From the NCBI GenBank assembly GCA_026686845.1, contig JAIVEN010000002.1:34675001-34739000 (forward strand): a stretch of DNA of 64,000 bases. Reading direction: 5' to 3'. This document shows positions 54,825-64,000 of this stretch, piece after piece; within the stretch, counting starts at the first letter, position 1, and every line of letters starts with the position of its first letter. The notes under the pieces are model-generated. The model did not search any database and was not told the origin of the DNA. It was given only the letters and a program-made list of their open reading frames with translations. The stretch is from Adenanthera pavonina (lineage: Eukaryota; Streptophyta; Magnoliopsida; Fabales; Fabaceae). Position numbers and translations under genes: made by a program.

Positions 54825-55085
54825 TTACCTAAAGCTAGTTCAACTATTTAGGGTGAGGGTGGGGTATGAATAGTAAGGGATGGATCTAAAACTTGATAAT
54901 TGGGGGTTAAGTTGAAAATAAAACATGGAGTAGGGGCTAAAATCTAATTTAAAAATTTTTAAACAAAAGGTATAATTTTTATCAAATGTCTACTAATTAG
55001 AGTATGGCCCTAGCAAATGCTTTCCTTCCGTGCACCCATACTTGTGAATAATGTAAAGAGTTCATGCCCTCATAATATATATATA
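54825..55085 (+). mobile_element. Possible second SINE copy, split by an insertion
   Basis: TAGTTCAACTATTTAGGGTGAGGG and GGGGTATGAATA (to 54872) resemble the first half of the SINE at 44266. GAGTTCATGCCCTCATAATATAT (from about 55058) resembles its B-box half and tail. Between them about 178 bp are inserted, flanked by TGAATA (54867-54872, 55045-55050). A TA-run follows. Similarity is modest. Confidence 0.4.
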
Positions 55086-55495
55086 TATATATTAATAAAA
55101 TAAAAGGATTATAATTAAGATATATAGATTATGGATCACATAATATTATGACTATTCATATATCATATCATATGCATCCTCCTAGCAACTTGATTATATA
55201 ATATGAATATGAATTTATAATTTTATTTCATCTTGTTTTTTAAAAAGCCTAATCATATATCGTTCTATCAAGTTTGTACAAAGCAACTTGTATATGGATT
55301 AAAGTCATGAGTTCGAGTTCTTTTGTTAATGCTAAGATTTTATAGATGTTTAATTTATAAGTATTAAGTATTCTTTGAACTATATGAGATATATTAATAT
55401 TAGTGTATTATTAGAATTCAACTCATCAAATTTTTTCATCAATAACTTGTATATGTTTTTGTTTATTTCATCTCAATATCTTAAAAGAGAAGAGA

Positions 55496-56172
55496 TAATA
55501 TCATTGTTATCAAAGTCAGACCAGATCAGTCAGTTCGAGCGGTCAGACCAGGAATTGGTGCTTGGTCCGGTCCAGTCATACTCTACAACTGGCACTGTTT
55601 AAAACCAATCAAAAACCACTGAAACAGACCTTGAACCGATAGAACCAGTTCTAAACCGGTCTTGAACCAGTTCTAAACCGGTCTTGAACCGGTTCTGTGT
55701 TATTTTTTTCAAATTTTTTTAAAGTATTTTTTTATTTTTAAGATAAAATAATATTATTTTTAGTATAAAATATGTTTTCTTTATATATTATAATATTATA
55801 TAAGCATTATTATGATATATAACTATTAAAAATTATATATTTACTTAATAAATAATAAATAATAGATTATTACTTTATTATTTTGAACTCAAAATATGAT
55901 TATAAATGAATATTAACTTATTTAAATTAAAATATTAAGTTATAAAACTTATTAATAATTTACTTGTGATGAATAATAGATTGACAATTCAATATTATTT
56001 AGTTTGAGACTTTAATTAAATTATAAAATTTGTTTAAACTTATATTATATGTTTTAAATATATTATTTTAATCACTACGATCCGACCCCGATTCGATCTC
56101 AGTGAAACCATTGAACCTTTAACCAGTATCTTGTCCGATTCAATGTCTAATTCGGTTCTAACAACATTGGAT
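55496..56172. mobile_element. Non-autonomous element with CATTGTTAT.../...TAACAACATTG ends
   Basis: ATCATTGTTATCAAAGTC on the left is matched by an inverted GGTTCTAACAACATTGG on the right. Both ends are rich in ACCGGTTC/GGTCCGG-type motifs, while the 400-bp middle is nearly pure A+T. No coding capacity. The superfamily is not resolvable here. Confidence 0.5.
55642..55697 (+). repeat. 22-bp tandem repeat (2.5 units) with ACCGG core
   Basis: Two identical copies of GAACCAGTTCTAAACCGGTC plus TT (55642-55663, 55664-55685) and a partial third (GAACCGGTTCTG). It lies inside the element above. Confidence 0.85.
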
Positions 56173-56979
56173 AATACAGTCTATCTAAAAGAGAATTTCA
56201 AAAGTATGATTGATTCAAAGTTGTAGAAATTAATTGTTTTATCTTGAACTTTGTAAATAAAAAAATTATGTTAATTAGGAGAGCTATCACATTTAAACCT
56301 AATAACACTGCAATAAAATTAAAAAATATTAGATACCAAATATTTATATATAAAAAAGGAAATTGTTTTAGGACCTAGATCTAATAATAGAACAGATAAA
56401 TTCTCTCTCTCGTATTGACCAGTTTGTCCATCATATTATATGATGTTTCCTACGCCAGAGAATTAAATTGCAAAATAAAAAACGTAAAGAATACTTTGAA
56501 AATCTTTTGATGGAATTGATTACCGGATAATAAAATAGAGAAACCAAGGATGGATGACGATACATATACTTTCAGGAAAAAAATATTTTTTTTTCAAGAC
56601 TTCTGATCTACCCTTTATTCTCTTATAAATTCTATTTCATATCTTATAAATGTTTCCCATAGAAAAGAAAACACTTCATCTATTATAAGTGAAAGTGTCC
56701 ACATATTTAGTAATAATGCTAAACTGCGGTTAGCACTATGATTTATATATTCGAAAAACTCATAATGCTATCATATGTAGTTCGTAGTTCTAATCAAACG
56801 AATCTGAATAGGGAAGGAGGACAATTAATCAAATCATATTTAGTAAGAATAACATTTAATTTCTCTGCACTTACTAAAAGTTGAACCAAATGTGTAGACA
56901 TGAAATTTTTTATTTTTCAATCGAACACAAGAAGTAAAACGTTTCCCAAAATCATCATATATCTATTCATCAAAGACGT
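56173..56979. other. AT-rich intergenic DNA, no supported gene
   Basis: No recognisable ORF or repeat. Confidence 0.4.
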
Positions 56980-57094
56980 CATACCATTTTGAACCAAAAG
57001 GGGAGAGAGAGTGTGTGTGTGAGAGAATTGCCAGGTAGGACTCTTATCCTAATCTACTTTTCAAAATTTTCTGCCCATGATGGGGCACAGTGGA

Positions 57095-57207
57095 AAATTT
57101 TCAGTATAAAAGGGGCATGCAGGTCTCTTGCTTCTTCATCCATTAATATCCAAGTGTCTCTCTTTGAAACTTGTAATATGGATATTCTATTAAAAGTGAA
57201 AATTTAA
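57095..57207 (+). promoter_or_regulatory. TATA-containing promoter-like stretch, gene not identified
   Basis: AGTATAAAAGGGGCATGC (57104-57121) is a strong plant-like TATA box. A pyrimidine-rich leader (CTCTTGCTTCTTCATCC) and an ATG at 57178 follow within 75 bp, but that ATG opens only ten codons. It could be an orphan promoter or a decayed gene start. Confidence 0.3.
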
Positions 57208-57979
57208 ATAATTGTTAATTATTATTAGTAAATTAATACATGATAATAAAATAGTTGATCGGTAATTTTGATTATCACTAATAAAATAATATTTTTTAAA
57301 CCTTTTTCATATTTGTTTTATATTTTAAATTTATCAAAATTTTGAATAGTTAATATAATGAATTGTGATTGATAATTTTAATTATCGATAATAAAAGTAT
57401 TCATTTCATTACACTTGTAGTCATATTATGATCTTATATTCTTAAAGTCTATATAATTTTTTTATTTTAAGGTCAACACATAACTACCATTGTTAGTGTT
57501 GAGTTTTTTCTTACTTTTAAAAAATATTACTCTCTTTAGTTGTTAATAGAAGACTATTTTAACTAAATTATATAGACTAATGATGAGAATTAAAATTTAA
57601 TTATTTTAATTTTTGTAAAAATTACAATGACTTTTCAAAACCTCTCATGAATTGAATAGAGATATTTTTCAGTAATATATAATAAATAATATATGGTATT
57701 CTGAAAAATGATCCCATAATTGATTTTGTAATGAAAAAAGCACTCATGGACTTTTAAAAATTGAACAAAAAAATTATTGAGCACCTGATACAAATGGCAA
57801 GAGCTATACCTTCTTAACGAGATGAAAGGATCTTGCCAAAATATTCCAAACATGCACTAATCCTCTAAATAAATTAAAATTAAAACTTTAATTAATATCT
57901 ATATGTGAAAACACTATTTGCATAGTGGCTTTTTGAGCCCTTAACAATGCCTCAATTGCTGCATTTTTATCCCGTGTGT
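57208..57979. other. AT-rich intergenic DNA, no supported gene
   Basis: Nothing recognised; the only ORF (57635-57853, minus) lacks features. Confidence 0.4.
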
Positions 57980-59870
57980 TGTAACATTCTGAAATTTTTT
58001 ATGAATATTCAAGGTTTAATATTTTAAAATCTATAAAGAATTTGTAAAAATGGGTGTACATTATTTGATATGAAATAGAACAAAGAGGTCAATTATCTCA
58101 GTTGAAAGAAAAAAATGAGAAAATGATGATTTTACCCTTGAAAAAAAAAAGAAAAAGGGAAAAGGAAAAAGAAAAAAGAAAAAGAAAAAAAAAGTCGGTG
58201 CATTGAAGAAAAAGTTTATGAATTTTGGGACAAATTACACCTAATAACCTGAAAGTTTTAAAAATTATAAATTAGTCTCGGATCAAGAGCATTTTTGTAA
58301 ATATGAAAAATTATAGTCAAGATGAAGCTCTCAATGAGTTAGACCCAATGAAATATAGTATAAAATTTATTAAGGTCAAAATCAAATTTATTGGGTGATT
58401 AGGATTTAATATTAATATTTTACCCGATAAAAGTCAGTTTAGTCTGCAGGAAGAGACAATATTAACTCAAGAAAATTAGTGGGCCTTGATAAAATATATT
58501 TTGGGTCAAGATAGTAATTTTGGACCAAAAGTAATTATTGGATAGTTCTTTACCAATTTAATGACAATTTTGGTGAAAATACCTAATCGGTACGGGTAAA
58601 TGTAATCGGTAAAGGGTATTTTGATCCATTTAAATAATTGAAGTAATTTTTTGGTCAAAAATAATTTGAGAAACCTCTGAAACATGCCATGGGATATGAA
58701 GGAAATTTTGAAAAAATTTTTACTAAAAAGTAACCCAAGTTACTTTAATTATTAACTAAACTTACTTATTATTATATATTTATCATTTAAGCCATCTTGG
58801 TCATCATCCTCAGCCATTTTCATGACAGAAACAATGAGAAAAGAGGGAGAGAAGCCGTGATGGTAGCCAAAGGAAGAAGAGAAAACCACAAGATTTGTCC
58901 TAAAACTTCAAGGTAATATCTTATGGCCATAATCTTGTGTACCCTTTAGTTTGTAAGAGTTTTATAGTTTATTCTCTCATATTTTTCCACTGAAAGTTTC
59001 AACTTAGAGAGATAGTAGAGAGAGAAAATGAAGATGTGGAGAAACTAAACAATGAAAAGTGTTATATAGGCCATAAGATGCAAGAATATGCCATTAGATT
59101 ATAAATTAATCGGTTAGTTTTTTATGGTGATTTATGGTAATTTTTTTGCCTATTTAGGGTTTAATATAGGAAAGGAATTTCAAGTTTTTGACCTCAAAAA
59201 TGGATTCCTTGGGTCCAAAATAGGATAGAACAAGTATGTTGTACAAGGAATGTATGATGGATAACAAAGTGCAAAGTTTAGTTCAAGTGAGTACTTTGTA
59301 AATGAAATTGGATAATTAGTGGTTAATGGCATTATTTTATGATGCTATAGGATCCAAAGAAGTGTTAGAAGATTAAAGAAAAGGTGTACAAAGTTTGGTG
59401 CTTGGAAAGCCCAAAGGTAGTTATTTTACCAATTATGTCAAAGTTGTTAAAACTATTTTCAATAATGTTTGGAACATGTCATGCTATGACATTAATGTTT
59501 TATGTTGTATTTGATGTGTTGGCTATTTGAGTGAGAGTTTTTATGACTCTTGGATATCCAATTTTTAAAATGTTACCATGCCAAAATTTTTATGAAAATG
59601 TATGGTATAAATTAGTTGATTGCTTTCAAATGATGATTCTATGAATGATATGATGAAATATGTACATACTTGGTTGTAACTATTGAGATTCTTTGAATCT
59701 CATTCTTTTTCCAAATATTTCACTTCATAGGTCCAAGTTATGGCAAGATTGCATAAGAGGAAAAGGGAAAGGAAAAGTAACCTCTTAATTAAAATGAATT
59801 TGCTTGCATTGGTGCTTTGCTTGAAACACATTGTGAAAATGATGTGTATGGTTCTGGGACTTTATGTAAC
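57980..59870 (+). repeat. Ty3/gypsy-type LTR copy 2
   Basis: Starts TGTAACATTCTG, the usual gypsy LTR opening. Its 57980-58520 part is the reverse complement of the corresponding parts of copies 1 and 3 (TGACCTCTTTGTTC/GAACAAAGAGGTCA, AGTCTGCAGGAAGAG). It also shares AAAAATGGATTCCTTGGGTCC (59197-59217) with copy 1. The end was placed at the ACA before CCTTACTTTT (59870), but could lie earlier. Short ORFs are spurious. Confidence 0.5.
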
Positions 59871-60939
59871 ACCTTACTTTTATCTATATTTTTCCATACA
59901 TTATAGTATGTATAATGTCCAAATAGCTCATATTAAGAGCTTGAACCATTAATAGAGGCAAAATATTTAAATAAAAAAAATGTGGTACTATTCATTTGGT
60001 TCTCAAGTTTTATGGATGAACTTTGAAAAAATCATAACTTAATCCAGAAAAATCGTATCAATTTGGTTTAAGTCTCTAAATGAAGCTAGAAACATGACAT
60101 ACAAGATAAAAATATAAAAACTTCTTTTAACCTGACCAATTAGTACAGTTTATTACTCAAACTTATACTGTAAAAATGGTCATTTCTCTCTTTTCAGGAT
60201 TTTGGCCATAACTTTAAAAATTCATATCTAACTCTATACTTAGCCAAATCATACATTCTATATACCATTGGAAAAATATATATATGTCTACTTACCTTCA
60301 TATTTTTATTATACATTTATTTTGTCTAGACAGTGCACAACATCAATTTGGATCACTAGGAATCAGAACATCACTGTTTCTGGAACAGTCTTGGGAAAAC
60401 TTGTATATCTCTCATTGTACAGCTCCAATTGAACTCAAACTAGTGGTATATTAACCTCAAAAGATAAATATTTTCATAAATGTAAACCACTAAATTTTTG
60501 GAGCTCTGTATGAATTTATATCACTTTTCAAAGAGAAGTAATATATTCACTAAAATTCGCAGCCTTCACATCACTGTCCAATTTTGACCCTTAACTTCAA
60601 AAATATACTATAAATTGTACACATATCCAAATTGAGTGTTCTTTAGCTCATTGGAAAGCTTGTTCTCTCTAGTTTCAGATAATATATAAAATTTGACTTA
60701 TTTGCTCTGTCTCAATTAAACAGTATTAACTTTACTTTCATTGCTACAAAATGAACTTCTAACAATATAACATGGCAAAGTAGACTTCATAATAAGCTCA
60801 TATGATCATTCCATGTTTCAAATACATGCCCAACATTTCATAATGCTCATAAGGACATAATAGCATAATGGCACAGATCTAAAAGATATACATAGTTTTA
60901 TACATAATTTCAAATATACACTTATAGCTTGAAAACACC
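59871..60939. other. Repeat-like intergenic DNA, family unresolved
   Basis: About 1.1 kb with no gene. Phrases such as CATAACTTTAAAAATTCATATC and ATCTCTCATTGTACAGCTCCAA resemble gypsy LTR internal text, so it may belong to copy 3 or be a separate fragment. Confidence 0.35.
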
Positions 60940-62558
60940 ATCAAGCATCATTCTCTTCTTCATTCTCCTTGCCTTTTCTTTGGACTCCTTTGCCATAGAT
61001 TGTGCCTAGTCATTTGGGATACTTGAGGGGATGAGATTGGGGGCAATCTCAGTAGCAAGTTACATTTCATGCAATTATGTCAATCATGTCAAATAACTCA
61101 CATTTGATCACATCTAATCACATCAATCATATTTAAACAATAAATTGCCACATTGGTCATCAAAATTTTGACAGCATAACGGCTTAGAAAATGGACATCC
61201 CGGGGAATAAAACCCCTCATTTAACAGCCAAGGCCAATCAAAGAAATCACAATTTCAATATGGCAACACAATTTAATCATAGAAAGACAATGAAAGAATA
61301 TAAAGCAAGAATATGAAACTTAGCTACCTTTGGTGCTTGCACTTGACTTTCCTCTTTAAACCAAAGCTTCCTCTAGTTTTAACAAGCTTCCTCAAGTGCC
61401 TAAACATCATTCAACACATGCTCAAGCCATTGATTTCATGGCTAATCACAAAAAGCTCTCATAAAACTCTTGAAACCCTTAAATTCCCAAACTCTTTATC
61501 TTAAACTCTATCTTTGAGCCAATGCTTGTCTTTAAGGTTTTTCATCAGGGGGAACTCATTTTTAGCATCAAATTAATGAAAATCAAACTCTTTCCCATCA
61601 TATTAAACTGACCTAAACAAGGATTGGAAGAGGAAAGAAGTGATTTTCATTTTCTTATTTCCAAACATATCAAACCTTGTTCCTTTCACTTAATCTTATG
61701 CTTTCTCTTTAATTTATGGCAAAAACTCACTTTCTTTCCTAACTCCCTTATCTTGGACAAAATTTACAGCAAAGGAGGAGAAGAGGAACTCAAGAAAACT
61801 AACCTTAAACCATTCAAAACTTGGAGGAAAAATCATTAGAAGTTGAGAGAAGATTTTTACCTATTTTTTCTTGATTTTTCCTTCTCTTTTTCCTTCTCCT
61901 TTGCTCCTCACGTACTCCCTCCTTTCTCCATTGCTTGCAGCTGCTTCTCCCTTCTTTTTCAAGTGCCTTGGACGTTCAACATGGGGGAGTATTTATAAAC
62001 TTTGTGACCAATCAATTTATGCCACCAAATGTCTTGATTTTTCTTACTTTTTCATGAAAATTAATAAACTAAGGCTATTTTGACATGTGCTGCTTGTTGG
62101 CCACGAAATGGAGGATATTTTGGTCTAAAAATTTTAAATATTTACTTACGCAGATATATCCTGGACTGGTCTGGACAAATAAAGTTACTTTAGCAGTATA
62201 TTTTACTATTATTGGGATACTAATTATAATTACATTGGGATATAAAATTACCATAATATACTTATCCCAATTGGTCCAAATATAAGATCCACACATTTTT
62301 CTTGAATGAATACTGCTTCTTCCTGCAGTCCAGACTGACATTTATCGAGTAAGACATTAATATTAAATCATAATTACCCAATAAATATTATTTTGATTTT
62401 AATAAATTCCATACTATATTCCAATTGTCTTAACTCATTGAGAGCTTCATTTTGACTATAATTTTTCATATTTACAAAAAAGCCCTTAGCCCGAGACAAA
62501 TTTATAATTTTTAAAACTTTCGGGTCATTAGATATAATTTACCCCAAAATTTATAAAC

Positions 62559-62624
<66 letters not shown>

Positions 62625-62847
62625 CCACCACCTTCACTCTTTTTTTTCCTTTCTTAATTTTTCTTTTCTTTTCCTTTATTTTTTTTCCAGGGGCAAAATG
62701 GTCATTTTCTCATCTTTCCTTCTGACCGAGATAATTGACCTCTTTACCTTATATCATGCAAAACGGCGTATATCCATTTTTGCAAATTCCTTATAGATTT
62801 CAAAATATTGAACCTTAAACATTTAAGAGAATTTTCAGGATATTACA
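60940..62847 (-). repeat. Ty3/gypsy-type LTR copy 3 (3' LTR of a minus-strand element)
   Basis: On the minus strand it begins TGTAATATCC at 62847 and is preceded by the purine tract AAGGGGGAGGAAAT, so it is a 3' LTR. It matches copy 1 from about 61180 to 62847. The low-coordinate end is uncertain, because 60940-61060 also resembles copy 2 (a GAGATT...AATCTC hairpin). Contains a CT microsatellite. Confidence 0.65.
62564..62622 (+). repeat. (CT)n microsatellite, about 29 units
   Basis: An uninterrupted CT run inside LTR copy 3; copies 1 and 2 have poly-T or poly-A tracts and no such run here. Confidence 0.95.
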
Positions 62848-63114
62848 ATTTCCTCCCCCTTAAAATAAATTTCGTCCTCGAAATTTAGATACATACTAGT
62901 ATATCTTATTTCCTTTCTCTTAATTTCCCAATTTTCCTAACCATTTTTGCCAGAGAAATACTCTTATTTCTCACTTACTTGACTTTTCAGTCAATATTTT
63001 ACCTTGGTATCATTTAGTCATTTTTAATATTTGAAGAGTCTGGTTCATATTCTTTAAACTGGGAATTGTGAAGACATCATAAACTATCTTTATCTTAGGG
63101 GTATCAGAAATTTC
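62848..63114 (-). other. 3' internal tail of a gypsy element, cut by Sirevirus E
   Basis: On the minus strand, AAATTTCGAGGACGAAATTT (62868-62887) and AAGGGGGAGGAAAT lie immediately before the LTR. This is the standard end of pol plus polypurine tract in plant chromovirus (Tekay-like) elements. The upstream coding part was presumably displaced beyond the Sirevirus inserted at 63115. Confidence 0.65.
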
Positions 63115-64000
63115 TGTTGAATCAAGAGTTTTGATTATTCCAAACCAGCATACAAGAGCTTAGATTGAAGATATCAAAGGAGCTCAAAGTGTTTCAAGTG
63201 AAGGATTTCTAAGTAATTGCTGCTAGATCTACTGTAGGATCATTAACTTTAGTTATGAATGGGTAAAAGCTTTTGATTTAAAGAAAAAATATTTTTTAAA
63301 CCTTGATTTTATGACTCATTTGAAAAACACCCACAAACAGACGAAGTTTGAAAAGTTTAAACTGAACTGTCAGATGGGAAATTCGAACTTTGCCTTTGGA
63401 AATTCGAATTTCGAGCTAAAACTGAACAAGTCTGAAGAGATGTCTCTCTGTTAGACGAATTTTGGTTCCCCAAAATTCGAATTTTCATATAAGTCTGAAA
63501 GAAGCCTTTTGTGTCAGACGAACTTCAAGTTTTCAAAATTCGAATTTCAGATAAAATGTAGTTTGAGAAAACCAAAGAAATTCGTCTGAAATAATGTTAA
63601 AGTTCATCTGAAATCAAGATGAAATTGAGTTTCAAAAATACTATCTGACAGACGAACTTTGGCTTTCCAACATTCGAATTTTCATATAAGCCTGAAAGAA
63701 GCTACTTTGAAAGAGATGAACTTTGAGTCTTCAAAATTCGAATTTCAGACAAAACAAAACTTATGAAAATGAAAGAAATTCATCTGAAACAATGTTAAAA
63801 TTCATCTGAGATCAAGAATAATTTAAGTTTCAAAACTACTTTCTGTCAGATGAACTTTGAACATTAAAATTCGAATTTTGGAAGCTAAGGTTGTGAGTCT
63901 GTTGGAATGAAATATTGACATACGAATAACAGAGTTTTGTAACTTCGAATGTTGAAGTTGGTCTGAAAAGAAACTCTCTGACAGACGAAATTCACTTCTT
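63115..64000 (+). repeat. Start of Sirevirus LTR E (runs off the window)
   Basis: TGTTGAATCAAGAGTTTTGAT matches the LTR starts of A, B and C. The segment is rich in GACGAATTTTG, AATTCGAATTTT and GACGAACTTT. Left flank ATTTC (63110-63114) should reappear after the element's far LTR if this is a full insertion. Confidence 0.88.

Overview
This is a nuclear segment of a flowering plant, probably a dicot. The evidence is several classes of plant LTR retrotransposon primed by initiator Met-tRNA, a GT-AG exon series resembling the plant spindle-checkpoint gene MAD1, AT-rich intergenic DNA, and short non-autonomous elements. I see no intact host protein-coding gene. Nearly everything interpretable is mobile DNA or its debris, and the species cannot be told from the sequence.

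Layout. 1-9985: a decayed Sirevirus-type Ty1/copia element on the minus strand (A), whose far LTR is cut by the window edge. 9986-14448: old repeat DNA, including a Ty3/gypsy-type LTR copy at about 12461-14057. 14454-26195: a complete minus-strand Sirevirus (B) with 5-bp target duplication AATAC, near-identical 1.72-kb LTRs, and open gag and pol frames. 26201-28547: the rest of the split target, an LTR-like promoter fragment and a Sirevirus LTR remnant. 28699-29774: three exons of a broken MAD1-like gene (minus). 29992-41770: a complete but decayed plus-strand Sirevirus (C), target duplication GAAAT. 41776-47817: low-copy DNA holding a tRNA-derived SINE, inverted-repeat elements, an RNase H-like gene fragment and blocks duplicated elsewhere in the window. 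47823-53193: a complete but dead short-LTR Ty3/gypsy element (D), target duplication ATTAA. 53199-57979: low-copy DNA with the second copy of a duplicated block, a 170-bp element with a 9-bp target duplication, and other small repeats. 57980-62847: further gypsy-type LTR copies. 62848-63114: the 3' internal tail of a minus-strand gypsy element. 63115-64000: the start of a fourth Sirevirus LTR (E), plus strand.

The Sireviruses encode Gag (two zinc knuckles), a Pol in a different frame (protease, integrase, reverse transcriptase, RNase H) and a third ORF after Pol. ORF3 is a conserved Sirevirus-lineage protein of unknown function, sometimes called envelope-like. ORF3 is broken in all three readable copies; gag and pol are open only in B.

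I found no wholly new system. The observations most worth following are: AACGG/MSA-like motifs next to the TATA box of the Sirevirus LTRs, which suggest possible cell-cycle-linked expression; intron-like GTAAGT...TTGCAG signals between pol and ORF3, plus a conserved TTGCAG at the gag-pol junction; dense AATTCGAATT and ACGAATT motif arrays in the LTRs and the pol-ORF3 spacer; and two small insertions for which a duplicated block inside this window supplies the empty site.
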